From Actinophytocola sp963840275 (lineage in GTDB: Bacteria > Actinomycetota > Actinomycetes > Mycobacteriales > Pseudonocardiaceae), in NCBI GenBank assembly GCA_963840275.1, contig CAWIYK010000010.1, forward strand, positions 372,001 to 436,000: DNA of 64,000 nt, given 5' to 3'. Positions 1 to 7,720 of this stretch are shown here, in pieces. The translations under genes and the position numbers were made by a program. The notes below the pieces were generated by a model. The model ran no database searches. It was not told where the DNA came from and saw only the letters and a list, made by a program, of their open reading frames with translations. Position 1 is the stretch's first letter. Every line of letters starts with the position of its first letter.

Positions 1-424
1 AACCACCGCAGAACCAGCCGGGGTCCGGCCGGCTCCGGCCGGCGATCACCACGACGACGTCGCCGGGCAGTCGGGGCAGCACCTCCTCGCGCAGCTCCTT
101 CGCCCCGGTCGCGATCCGCTCGAACCCGTCGAGGAACACCACCGTGCCCGCGGGGACGTCACGCAGGGCGGCCGCAAGCGCGGCGGGCAGCGGATCGATC
201 GTCCTGACGTCGATCCAGCGGGTCGCCCGCCCGGCCGCACGAGCGGCCGCGGCAGCCGCGCGCAGCAGTTCGGTCTTGCCGATCCCGCCGGGACCGTGCA
301 CCAGCAACACGTTGCGGTCGAGCGTGCCGTCAAGGATCCGGCCGAACAGCTCGAGCTCGGCGCCGCGCCCCACCAACCGGTCGGCCTGCCCGGCCACCCG
401 GTCCCCGATCGTCGCGCCGTCCAT
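1..424 (-). CDS. NTP-binding (AAA/STAND-type) regulator, N-terminal part cut by window edge
   Basis: The reverse strand reads as a continuous 141-residue N-terminus from the ATG at 424 to the window edge. It starts MDGATIGDRVAGQADRLVGR, followed by a P-loop GPGGIGKTELL near residue 45 and a Walker B-like VVFLDGFE near residue 98. This layout is typical of the ATPase domain at the front of STAND/LuxR-type transcriptional regulators and of tetratricopeptide ATPases, but the part that would decide between them lies outside the window. A purine-rich stretch (GGGGACGGGTGGGG) precedes the ATG. The ATPase assignment is firm; the regulator role is inferred from the family. Confidence 0.7.
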   Translation of the reverse strand, partial: MDGATIGDRVAGQADRLVGRGAELELFGRILDGTLDRNVLLVHGPGGIGKTELLRAAAAAARAAGRATRWIDVRTIDPLPAALAAALRDVPAGTVVFLDGFERIATGAKELREEVLPRLPGDVVVVIAGRSRPDPGWFCGG

Positions 425-509
425 CCCCACCCGTCCCCCGTTTCGGCCGGTCCACGGAGAACGGTACGAAACGACGGCCGGCGAAACTACCGCCGCGGGG
501 ACGCCACCC

Positions 510-874
510 TCACTCCGCGGCAGGCTCCCAGGGCAGTCCCACGTCGGCATCGGCTCCGGCACCGACGGGGCGGTGCCCGACGCGGAGAACAACACGGCGC
601 GCAGCGGGGGGCACCCACCGGCGCCGCTGCTCCTCGGTGATGCCGCGGCCCACATGCCGGGACACCATGTGCTGGTGCCCGCCGAGGGCGGTCGAGTACG
701 CGGGCGGCCCACCGAACACCTCGCCGACCCAGGCGGCGACATGCGCCGAGTGCGCGGGCGACATTCCGGCGAAGACGGGTGCCAGCACGGGATCCGTCGG
801 CACCTCGCGTAGAACCGGTCGAACAGCTCGGTCAGCGCGGGCGCGCCGCCGAGCCACTCGTACAGCGTGGGCAA
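510..874 (-). pseudogene. Group II truncated haemoglobin, broken by a frameshift and an internal deletion
   Basis: From a TTG at 874 the first frame reads LPTLYEWLGGAPALTELFDR then FY, the usual start of a group II truncated globin. At 808-807 a codon is one base short. The match resumes in another frame with EVPTDPVLAPVFAGMSPAHS and continues through GGPPAYSTALGGHQHMVSRH to ITEEQRRRWV. About 30 residues are then missing (the helix normally ending EWGS/TR), and a third frame shows the C-terminal RAVLFSASGTAPS..PMPTWD motif. Loss of the G/H-helix region should abolish haem binding. One change could be a sequencing error; two independent lesions make a decayed gene more likely. Confidence 0.7.
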
Positions 875-951
875 GCGGCCACCGAAGCACGGTCGGGTGG
901 ACCGATCAAGCTCGGTCCACGATCGGCGTAAACCGGGCTGACGCACCCGGC

Positions 952-957
952 TACGCT
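952..957 (+). promoter_or_regulatory. -10 element of a leaderless aroG promoter
   Basis: TACGCT ends six bases before the GTG start at 964, which would place the transcription start on or next to the start codon. The same arrangement recurs in front of several genes in this window (13465, 15133, 19590, 21845, 31359, 46620). No convincing -35 hexamer was seen. Confidence 0.5.
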
Positions 958-963
958 GGTGGC

Positions 964-2352
964 GTGAACTGGACCGTTGACGTGCCGGTGGACACGCTTC
1001 CCGAGCTCCCACCGCTGCCGCCGGCACTGCGCGCCCGCCTCGACGAGGCCCTGTCCCGGCATGCCGCGCAGCAACCCGAATGGCCCGACCCCGTGCAGGT
1101 GCGCCAGGTGCGCACCCTCCTGGAGAGCGTGCCGCCGATCACCGTCCCCAGCGAGATCGACCGGCTGCGCGACAAGCTGGCCGAGGTCGCGCGCGGCGAG
1201 GCGTTCCTGCTGCAGGGCGGCGACTGCGCCGAGACCTTCGTGGACAACACCGAGCCGCACATCCGCGGCAACATCCGCACGCTGCTGCAGATGGCCGTCG
1301 TCCTGACCTACGGCGCCAGCCTGCCCGTGGTGAAGGTCGGCCGGATCGCCGGGCAGTACGCCAAGCCCCGCTCGAACACCACCGACGCGCTCGGTCTGCC
1401 GGTGTACCGCGGCGACATCATCAACTCGCTGGTGCCGACGCCGGAGGCACGCGTGCCCGACCCGGGCCGCATGATCCGCGCGTACGCCAACGCGGGCGCC
1501 GCGATGAACCTGATGCGCGCGCTGACCGCGGCCGGCATGGCGGACCTCACGAAGGTCCACGAGTGGAACAAGGACTTCGTCAGCAACTCGGCCGCCGGCG
1601 AGCGCTACGAGGCGCTCGCCACCGAGATCGACCGCGGCCTGCGGTTCATGGCGGCCTGCGGCGTCGAGGACACCTCCCTGCACGCCACGGAGATCTTCGC
1701 GAGCCACGAGGCGCTGCTGCTCGACTACGAGCGCGCCATGCTCCGCATGGACACCAACGGGCCGGACCCGCGGCTGTACAACCTCTCGGCGCACTTCCTG
1801 TGGATCGGGGAGCGCACCCGTCAGCTCGACGGCGCGCACATCGCGTTCGCGGAGCTGCTGTCGAACCCGATCGGCGTCAAGATCGGTCCGTCGACCACGC
1901 CGGAGCTGGCGGTCGAGTACGTCGAGCGGCTCGACCCGCACAACACCCCGGGCCGGCTGACGCTGATCAGCCGCATGGGCAATGGCAAGGTGCGTGAGGC
2001 GCTGCCGCCGATCATCGAGAAGGTGGAGGCGTCCGGCCACCAGGTGATCTGGCAGTGCGACCCGATGCACGGCAACACGCACGAGTCGTCCACCGGCTAC
2101 AAGACCCGGCACTTCGACCGGATCGTCGACGAGGTCCAGGGTTTCTTCGAGGTGCACCGCCGCCTCGGCACCCACCCCGGCGGCATCCACGTCGAGCTGA
2201 CCGGCGAGGACGTCACCGAGTGCCTCGGCGGCGCGCAGGACATCTCCGACGCCGACCTGCACGGCCGCTACGAGACCGCCTGCGACCCCCGCCTGAACAC
2301 CCAGCAGTCCCTCGAGCTGGCGTTCCTGGTGGCGGAGATGCTCCGCAGCTGA
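964..2352 (+). CDS. aroG: 3-deoxy-D-arabino-heptulosonate 7-phosphate synthase, class II
   Basis: This enzyme condenses phosphoenolpyruvate and erythrose 4-phosphate, the first step of the shikimate pathway to aromatic amino acids. The 462-residue protein has the full class II length. It begins VNWTVDVPVDTLPELPPLPP and contains the conserved LLQGGDCAETF, VKVGRIAGQYAKPRS, QCDPMHGNTHES and GIHVELTGEDVTECLGG segments. Start chosen at GTG 964 because homologues begin MNWTV and a -10 hexamer lies just upstream; the open frame extends further 5' but without family similarity. In mycobacteria aroG also lies beside the PknL gene, as here. A long palindrome starts at its stop codon and probably ends transcription. 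Confidence 0.97.
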   Translation: MNWTVDVPVDTLPELPPLPPALRARLDEALSRHAAQQPEWPDPVQVRQVRTLLESVPPITVPSEIDRLRDKLAEVARGEAFLLQGGDCAETFVDNTEPHIRGNIRTLLQMAVVLTYGASLPVVKVGRIAGQYAKPRSNTTDALGLPVYRGDIINSLVPTPEARVPDPGRMIRAYANAGAAMNLMRALTAAGMADLTKVHEWNKDFVSNSAAGERYEALATEIDRGLRFMAACGVEDTSLHATEIFASHEALLLDYERAMLRMDTNGPDPRLYNLSAHFLWIGERTRQLDGAHIAFAELLSNPIGVKIGPSTTPELAVEYVERLDPHNTPGRLTLISRMGNGKVREALPPIIEKVEASGHQVIWQCDPMHGNTHESSTGYKTRHFDRIVDEVQGFFEVHRRLGTHPGGIHVELTGEDVTECLGGAQDISDADLHGRYETACDPRLNTQQSLELAFLVAEMLRS

Positions 2353-2456
2353 CCCGCGAGTCCGACGTTCGAGACTGGTGAGTCCCACATTCGCCTCTAT
2401 CGACGATAGACGCGAAAGTGCAACTCACTGGTCCTGAACGTTGGACTCGCGGGTTC
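2350..2456. repeat. Long near-perfect palindrome (about 51-bp arms), probable bidirectional terminator
   Basis: The sequence is symmetric around base 2403. Pairing each base with its mirror from 2352/2454 inward gives 51 positions in perfect register with no bulges, only five mismatches (2395, 2389, 2385, 2384, 2372) and four G-T pairs. The centre is CTATCG-A-CGATAG and the outer arm begins CCCGCGAGTCC. It starts at the aroG stop codon and lies between convergent genes, so a transcript from either side would fold into one very long hairpin. Its length far exceeds a normal terminator and suggests a repeated mobile palindromic element. Confidence 0.85.
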
Positions 2457-2504
2457 TGAGTGTTGGACTCGCGGGTTCTGGTGTCGGACTCGCGGGGTCA
2501 CTGG
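2441..2504. repeat. Three tandem 21-22-bp copies of the palindrome's outer half-arm
   Basis: The 3' arm ending of the adjacent palindrome is repeated in tandem: copies begin at 2441, 2463 and 2484, sharing T(T/C)GGACTCGCGGG. The third copy contains the last codons and stop of the WS/DGAT gene, so the C-terminus of that protein ends inside the repeat. Confidence 0.75.
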
Positions 2505-3718
2505 GCCAGTTCGTGGAGGGTCGCGCACGACTTGGTGATCGCGGCGGAGAGTATGTCGATGTCGGGTACCGCGTCGCGGTCGGTCTGCAGGCCGAGGTGG
2601 ACCGCGTCGCGGTACTGCGAGATCGCGACCCCGATGGCGTGCCCCGGGCCGAGCGGCGCGAACGGGTAGACCTCGGCGAGCGCCGCGCCGGCCAGCGTCA
2701 GCGGCATCGACGGCAGCGGCACGTTCGTGACGACCGTGTCGAACAGCAGCGGCGCCGCCACACCGGCCACCGGCGTGCACAGCCGGTGCAGCGCGGGCGG
2801 CAGCCGGTCCGCCAGGATCGGCAGCGTGCCGGCGCCCCGCGACGGCCCGGCCGCCTTGTTGCGGTCCATCGCCACCCGCACGGCCCGCAGCCGGTCGACC
2901 GGGTCCGCGATGCCCACCGGCAGGTCGCACAGGTAACCCGACAGCTGGTTGCCGCCGGACCCGCCGCGCGCGCGGGTGTTCACCGGGATCAACGCCCTCG
3001 GCGTGAGGCCGTCGACCCGTACGTTCCTGGTCCGCAGCCACTGCCGCAGCCCGCCGGCCAGCACCGCGAGCGCCACGTCGTTCGTGGTGCCGCCGTGCCG
3101 GCGCCGGATCTGCCGCACGTCCGCGAGTTCGAGCCGGACGAACGCCACGCGCCGCGACGAGCCGCCGTACGCGAGCATCGCGGGCGCCGGCGGCCTGCGC
3201 ACGGCCCGCGCGACCGCGCCCGCCATCGACGCGGTCTCGGTGAGGCCGGGCGGCTCCGGCGGTGTCGTGGGCCGGGGCCGCGGCGAGCCGCCGTCGAGCA
3301 GCGCGCCGGCGAGTGCGACCGCGCCGGCGCCGTCGGCCAGCGAGTGGTGCAGCTTCACGAGCACGGCGAACCGCTCGTCCGGCAGCCCGGTCACCACGTG
3401 GACGTCCCACGGCGGCCGGGACAGGTCGAGCGGGGTCGCGAGCCAGCCGGCCGCGTACGACTCGAACGTCCGCCGGTCCGCCACCGCGTACCCGTGCACG
3501 TGCCGCGTCGGGTCGAAGTCCGAGGCGGGCCACCACGACGGGAACCACCGGCCGGTGACCCGCAGCGCCGGCAGCCGCGCGGCGCGCTCGGCGAGCAGCG
3601 ACCGCAGGCGGTCGGGCTCGACCGTCCCACGGAAGATCGCCACCGCACCGAGATGCATCGGCCGGTCCGGGGTCTCCAGGCTCAGGAACGCCGCGTCCAA
3701 CCCGCTCAGTCGACTCAT
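2498..3718 (-). CDS. Wax ester synthase/diacylglycerol acyltransferase (WS/DGAT) family protein
   Basis: The predicted enzyme transfers an acyl group from acyl-CoA to a fatty alcohol or diacylglycerol, making storage lipid at the membrane face. The N-terminus MSRLSGLDAAFLSLETPDRP is the family signature, and the catalytic HHxxxDG motif is present as HHSLADG (residues 124-130). The conserved C-terminal region with NVPLP (TNVPLPSMPLTLAGA) is also present. At 406 residues it is shorter than the usual 450-480; the interdomain part appears compact, and the end falls in a tandem repeat. Actinomycetes carry many paralogues with poorly known substrates, so the precise product is unknown. Confidence 0.85.
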   Translation of the reverse strand: MSRLSGLDAAFLSLETPDRPMHLGAVAIFRGTVEPDRLRSLLAERAARLPALRVTGRWFPSWWPASDFDPTRHVHGYAVADRRTFESYAAGWLATPLDLSRPPWDVHVVTGLPDERFAVLVKLHHSLADGAGAVALAGALLDGGSPRPRPTTPPEPPGLTETASMAGAVARAVRRPPAPAMLAYGGSSRRVAFVRLELADVRQIRRRHGGTTNDVALAVLAGGLRQWLRTRNVRVDGLTPRALIPVNTRARGGSGGNQLSGYLCDLPVGIADPVDRLRAVRVAMDRNKAAGPSRGAGTLPILADRLPPALHRLCTPVAGVAAPLLFDTVVTNVPLPSMPLTLAGAALAEVYPFAPLGPGHAIGVAISQYRDAVHLGLQTDRDAVPDIDILSAAITKSCATLHELAQ

Positions 3719-3786
3719 GGCTCCAGCCCACCAGCATCACGTGACCACGGAGTTACGGGCACGCGACATGGCCAGTTCTCACTCGG

Positions 3787-5973
3787 TCACAACACGAGGA
3801 CGACGACTTTCGAGTTGGGCTCGACCCGGGAGTTCGCCCCGGGCTGCTGCCCGATCACTCGGTTGCCGGCGCCGAAACCTCGGACCTCGATCTGGAGTCC
3901 GATCTGCGCGAGCATACTGGTCGCCTCCTCGGCGGTCCGGCCCGTCAGGTCGGGCACGGTGACGGCGGTGGAGACCACCACACCGACCTTCTTGTCGTCG
4001 TCGAGCTTCTTGCCGGCCTCGGGATCCGTGCGGATCACCCGGCCGCCCTCGACGTCCGGCGAGAACTCGCCGGGCAGGTCGACCGGCTCGAACCCCTGGC
4101 CGCGCAGCTCGTTGAACGCCTCGTCGTGCGTCTTGTTCTTGACGTCGGGCACCGGCCTCGGCTCCGGGCCCTTGCTGATCACGATCACGACCCGCTTGTT
4201 GATCTCGAGCTCGGTGCCCGCCGACGGGTTGACGTCGAGGACCTTGCCCTTCGGCACGGTGTCGGAGTACCGGTTCTGCCCGTCGTCGCGGTCCGGGACC
4301 AGGTTCGCGTCCTTGATCCGCTTCTCCGCGTCGGCCACGTCGGAGCCCGCGTTCACCTTCGGCACCCTCGGCCGGCCCATGGAGACGACCAGCGTGATCG
4401 GGTCGCCACGCAGGATCTCCTCGCCCTTGCCGGGGTCGGTGCCGATGACCGTGCCCTTCGGGACCGAGTTGTCCCGCTTCAGCTCGATCTGCGGCTTGAG
4501 GTCGTTCTCGGTGAGCTTGGTCTCGGCCTCCGGCTGGGACAGCCCGGCCACGTTCGGCACCGTCCGCCAGCGGCCGGAGGTGAACCACCAGGTCGTGGTG
4601 GCGACCAGCGCCAGGACCAGCACCCCGACCATGCTCCACAGGACGATCCGGCCGGTCTGGTTCTTCGGCTTCGGCGGCGGCGCGGGCGGGCGGCGTCGCT
4701 GCTGCCTCGCCGGCGGCTGCTGCGCCGGCAGGCGACCGGAGGTCGGTGGTGGCGGCCCGAGGGTCGGCGGCACGTACTCGGTCGGGGCGGCCGCGCGCTC
4801 CAGGTCGGTGCGCAGCATCGCCCTGGTGCCCTGCGGGCCGATCGGTCGGAAGCCGGGCGGCGCCTGCCGCACGATGGTGGCGTTCGCGACCGCCGGCGCG
4901 CTCGCCGTCACCGGGATTCCGTTGGTGATGGTCCGCTCCGACGCCAGCTCGGCGAGGCTCAGCTCGCCGGACGTGGCGGCGTCGGTCTGGGGGTTCGGTG
5001 CGGACGCCGCCGCGGGGGGCGTCATCGCGGCCGGCGACACCGGCATCGTGCGGTCGGAGATCGTCGGTGCGGGTACCGGCACCGGCAGCCTCGGCACGCC
5101 GAGGCGGGTCCGCAGGCTCTGCAGCTCGGCGAGGAACGCGGCGCCGTCCACCGGCCGCGCGGCCGGGTCGCGCCGGGTGGCGCTCAGCACCAGCTCGTCC
5201 AGCTCCGGCGGGATGCCGCCGACCCGCGTGCTCGGCGCCGGGACGTCGTCGTTCACGTGCCGGTAGGCGACGGAGATGGCGCTGTCGCCGGTGTAGGGCG
5301 CGGTGCCGGTCAGTGCCTCGAACAGCACGATGCCCGCCGAGTACACGTCGCCGCGCGCGGTCGCCGCGCCGGTCGTGACCTGCTCGGGGGAGAGGTAGGC
5401 GACGGTGCCGAGGATGACGCTCGCGCTCGTGGTGCCCGCGCTGTGGATGGCCCGCACGAGGCCGAAGTCGCCGACCTTGACCGCGGTGCCGCTCTCGCCG
5501 CCGTGGCCGATCAGGACGTTCTCCGGCTTCACGTCCCGGTGCACGAGCCCGGCGCGGTGCGCGGCCGCGAGCGCGGCGAGCACCGGCTCCATGATGGCCA
5601 GCGTGAGCGGGGTGTCCAACGGTCCGCGCTCGGAGATGAGGTCGCGCAGCGTGCCGCCGTCGACCAGCTCCATCACGAGGTAGACGAGATCACCTTTACT
5701 GGCGCTCCGCCACCGAGGGTCCGATTTGACAGTCCGGTCCACGCCCTGGTCGTGCACGGCGACCACGTTGGGGTGGTGGATCTTGGCGGCCGACCGGGCT
5801 TCGCGTTCGAAGCGGTCGACGAAGTTGCGGTCGTCGGCGAACCGCTCGTCCATCACCTTGATCGCGACCCGGCGGTCCAGCCGGGTGTCGAGCCCGCGGT
5901 ACACGGCCGACATGCCACCGCGGGCGAGCAGCGCGTCGACGCGGTACCGCTGCTCCAGCAGCGCACCGATCAA
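3787..5973 (-). CDS. pknL: PknL-type Ser/Thr protein kinase with four extracellular PASTA domains
   Basis: Membrane receptor kinase of 728 residues. The kinase domain (about 1-290) shows glycine loop LARGGMSAVYRG, lysine 39 in VAIKV, HRD at 145-147 and DFG at 169-171, so it should be active. A proline-rich juxtamembrane stretch leads to one transmembrane helix (about 440-465, IVLWSMVGVLVLALVA). Four PASTA repeats follow from about 470, which in this family sense muropeptides or lipid II. A short insert (about residues 82-95) sits in the N-lobe. Start TTG 5973 was chosen because AAAGGGGAG lies five bases upstream; GTG 5994 is an alternative. It diverges from the Rv2175c-like gene, whose mycobacterial homologue is a PknL substrate. 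Mycobacterial PknL lacks PASTA repeats, so PknL naming rests on synteny and kinase similarity. Confidence 0.9.
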   Translation of the reverse strand: MIGALLEQRYRVDALLARGGMSAVYRGLDTRLDRRVAIKVMDERFADDRNFVDRFEREARSAAKIHHPNVVAVHDQGVDRTVKSDPRWRSASKGDLVYLVMELVDGGTLRDLISERGPLDTPLTLAIMEPVLAALAAAHRAGLVHRDVKPENVLIGHGGESGTAVKVGDFGLVRAIHSAGTTSASVILGTVAYLSPEQVTTGAATARGDVYSAGIVLFEALTGTAPYTGDSAISVAYRHVNDDVPAPSTRVGGIPPELDELVLSATRRDPAARPVDGAAFLAELQSLRTRLGVPRLPVPVPAPTISDRTMPVSPAAMTPPAAASAPNPQTDAATSGELSLAELASERTITNGIPVTASAPAVANATIVRQAPPGFRPIGPQGTRAMLRTDLERAAAPTEYVPPTLGPPPPTSGRLPAQQPPARQQRRRPPAPPPKPKNQTGRIVLWSMVGVLVLALVATTTWWFTSGRWRTVPNVAGLSQPEAETKLTENDLKPQIELKRDNSVPKGTVIGTDPGKGEEILRGDPITLVVSMGRPRVPKVNAGSDVADAEKRIKDANLVPDRDDGQNRYSDTVPKGKVLDVNPSAGTELEINKRVVIVISKGPEPRPVPDVKNKTHDEAFNELRGQGFEPVDLPGEFSPDVEGGRVIRTDPEAGKKLDDDKKVGVVVSTAVTVPDLTGRTAEEATSMLAQIGLQIEVRGFGAGNRVIGQQPGANSRVEPNSKVVVLVL

Positions 5974-6001
5974 GCCGACTCCCCTTTCGTCCACGCCCGT
6001 G

Positions 6002-6007
6002 ATGGTA
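6002..6007 (-). promoter_or_regulatory. -10 element of the pknL-type kinase gene
   Basis: On the reverse strand TACCAT lies seven bases before GTG 5994 and 28 bases before TTG 5973. It either starts a leaderless mRNA at the GTG or gives a roughly 20-base leader carrying the AAAGGGGAG ribosome site for the TTG. Confidence 0.4.
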
Positions 6008-6135
6008 CGGAGCCTGTCGCGTGTGCGGGGTGGAGCGGTCAATTCTGTGATGCACCTTGGGTCACGGCACGGTTACGCACCAGGGGAACGAACGGGTGTG
6101 CGCATCGAGGCCCGACCTGTGGCATCGTTTGGCAG

Positions 6136-6507
6136 GTGAGTGCGATCCCCTCCGCCGATGACGTGCTGGGACCAGACGTGGCGCTGCTGCCGCTGCCCGA
6201 TGTGGCCGACCGGTTGGGCGTGCCGGTCACGAAGGTGCGACAGGCGCTGCGCGACGGTCACCTACTGGCGATCCGCCGGGCCGGGGTGCTGAGCGTGCCC
6301 GCCGCCTTCCTCACCGACGACGGCGAGGTGGTCAAGGGCCTGCCCGGCACCATCACGGTCCTCGGCGACGCCGGCTTCACCCCGGACGACATGCTGCGCT
6401 GGCTCTTCACCCCGGACGAGACCCTGCCGGGCGGCACCCCGATCGACGCGTTGCGTGCGACGGGTGGTCGTGAGGTGAAGCGCCGGGCTCAGGCCTTGGC
6501 CTTCTGA
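6136..6507 (+). CDS. Rv2175c-like winged-helix DNA-binding protein
   Basis: A 123-residue protein starting VSAIPSADDVLGPDVALLPL, with a helix-turn-helix in LPDVADRLGVPVTKVRQALR (about 20-40) and a C-terminal domain containing GDAGFTPDDMLRWLFTPDE. This matches Rv2175c of M. tuberculosis, a DNA-binding protein phosphorylated by PknL, and the gene again lies divergent from the kinase gene. By analogy, the kinase would control its DNA binding; the target sites are unknown. GTG start at 6136 gives the family N-terminus. Its last 70 or so bases are duplicated downstream. Confidence 0.85.
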   Translation: MSAIPSADDVLGPDVALLPLPDVADRLGVPVTKVRQALRDGHLLAIRRAGVLSVPAAFLTDDGEVVKGLPGTITVLGDAGFTPDDMLRWLFTPDETLPGGTPIDALRATGGREVKRRAQALAF

Positions 6508-6705
6508 CCTGACGCGAGCGCGGCCGGTGCTGGCGGTGGTGGCTTGTGCCCATCGCGCGCCGGCTGCCGTTCGGTCAGCCGGCGGTGTCCCCGCGTTCGT
6601 GCCGGCGTGGATAAGGCTTGCCGGGCGGCCCCCGATCGACGCGTTGCGCGCGATCGGTGGTCGTGAGGTGAACGGCAGGCTCAGGCCTTGGCCTTCTGGC
6701 CCGAC
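6425..6705. repeat. Direct duplication of the 3' end of the Rv2175c-like gene
   Basis: Copy A (6425-6513) covers the last codons and stop of the Rv2175c-like gene. Copy B (6619-6705) is nearly the same sequence with two one-base deletions and several substitutions, about 194 bases downstream. Both contain CCCGATCGACGCGTTGCG and CTCAGGCCTTGGCCTTCTG. Copy B has lost the reading frame, and on the opposite strand it supplies the stop codon and last residues (about SGQKAKA) of the neighbouring membrane-protein gene. Confidence 0.85.
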
Positions 6706-7418
6706 ACGGGTGCGGGGTCCACCGGCACGCGCAGTGTGATCGTGGGTGGCGCCGGCGTGCGCTCGGTGGTGCGTCGGCGTTCGGCGAGTGCGATGACCAG
6801 GCGCTGGTGCCCGGCGTCCGTGCCGGCGTGCACGAAACCGGCCAGGAAGGCCAGTCGTGCCGACGCACGGCCGAGCCGGGTCGGTTCCGCACGCAGCGCG
6901 AGCCGCCGCGCGATCTTCGCCGACCGTACGGGTGACAGCCGCTCGCCAACCTCGGCCGCGAGCCAGGTGAGCGCGAGCAACGCGAGCGCCCAGCCGACGG
7001 TCGCCAACCCGACGCCGGTCTCGCGCACGCCCGCGAACGGCAGCGCCACCGCGGCGGCGCTCAGCACACCGGTGCGCGCCAGCTCGGCGCCGCCGGCGGG
7101 ACCCTCGGTCAACGACGCCCAGCACCCGCACGACGCGCCGCGCCGGACCGCCACGACCACGAACCCGGTGAAGCCGACGAACGTCACGGCCGTCGCCGCG
7201 GCCACCAGCACCGACGCGACGCCACCCACGGCCAGCAGCGCGACCGCGAGCAGCAGCTCCCACGCGCCCAACAGCCGGCCCATGGTCCGCAGGACCGGGA
7301 GCCGACCGCGCCGGAACACCCGCCGCAGCGCCGCGGCGACATAGCCGGGGCGCCACAGCTTGGGCGCGCCGGCGCTGGCCAGAAGCAGGGCCAGCGCCAG
7401 CGCGACACCCGCGCTCAT
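6681..7418 (-). CDS. MauE/DoxX-like integral membrane protein
   Basis: The protein has 245 residues with four or five hydrophobic segments in the first 170 residues, a KLWRPG motif near the N-terminus (about residue 20) and a CGCW motif (in ASCGCWASLTEG, about residue 96). This resembles the MauE domain of methylamine-utilisation and DoxX/VKOR-like families, which act in disulfide or quinone chemistry at the membrane. The paired cysteines in CGCW would be the redox centre. The soluble tail (about 175-245) is basic. It is the third gene of an operon, starting four bases after the preceding stop. Substrate unknown. The last residues come from duplicated DNA. Confidence 0.65.
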   Translation of the reverse strand: MSAGVALALALLLASAGAPKLWRPGYVAAALRRVFRRGRLPVLRTMGRLLGAWELLLAVALLAVGGVASVLVAAATAVTFVGFTGFVVVAVRRGASCGCWASLTEGPAGGAELARTGVLSAAAVALPFAGVRETGVGLATVGWALALLALTWLAAEVGERLSPVRSAKIARRLALRAEPTRLGRASARLAFLAGFVHAGTDAGHQRLVIALAERRRTTERTPAPPTITLRVPVDPAPVSGQKAKA

Positions 7419-7422
7419 CGAA

Positions 7423-7701
7423 CTAGAGCTCGTCGTAGCAGTCGACGATCACGGCCATGATGACGCCGAGCCCGGCGCCGGCCGCGGCCGCCGCGATGAC
7501 CTCGGCGGCGGCGATCCCGACCGCGGCCAGCGCGGCCTCCAGGTAGGTGGCGCCCCAGCGGGACGCCGCGATCAGCATGCCCTTGATGTCCTGCGGCAGC
7601 GCTCGCCACAGGCCCGCGATCTCTTTGATGCCGTCCTCGCCGATCTCGACGAGGAGCTCCCCGTCGCGGCCCGCGCAGGCGGTGAAGTCGTCCCAAGACA
7701 T
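7423..7701 (-). CDS. Small hydrophobic protein of unknown function
   Basis: The 92-residue protein starts MSWDDFTACAGRDGELLVEI. The first half is soluble and acidic. Residues about 48-87 form a long Ala/Gly/Val-rich hydrophobic stretch (for example LAAVGIAAAEVIAAAAAGAG) ending in DCYDEL. There are two cysteines, one at each end (residues 9 and 88). I do not recognise a family. The composition resembles pore-forming or bacteriocin-like peptides and small membrane proteins. ATG 7701 is preceded by GGAAAGGAAAC. It lies 19 bases after the tryptophan-repeat gene and 4 bases before the MauE-like gene, so the three are probably co-transcribed and may act together. Confidence 0.65.
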   Translation of the reverse strand: MSWDDFTACAGRDGELLVEIGEDGIKEIAGLWRALPQDIKGMLIAASRWGATYLEAALAAVGIAAAEVIAAAAAGAGLGVIMAVIVDCYDEL

Positions 7702-7720
7702 TGACTGTTTCCTTTCCTGC

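Noticed and set aside
832..2388. Long open frame antisense to aroG
   Set aside because: It mirrors the aroG codons; its translation is rich in Arg, Val, Gln and His without family motifs, a normal effect of high GC content.
4126..6507. Long + strand frame antisense to the kinase and running into the Rv2175c-like gene
   Set aside because: Only the last 123 codons match a family; the upstream part is the antisense of the kinase gene.
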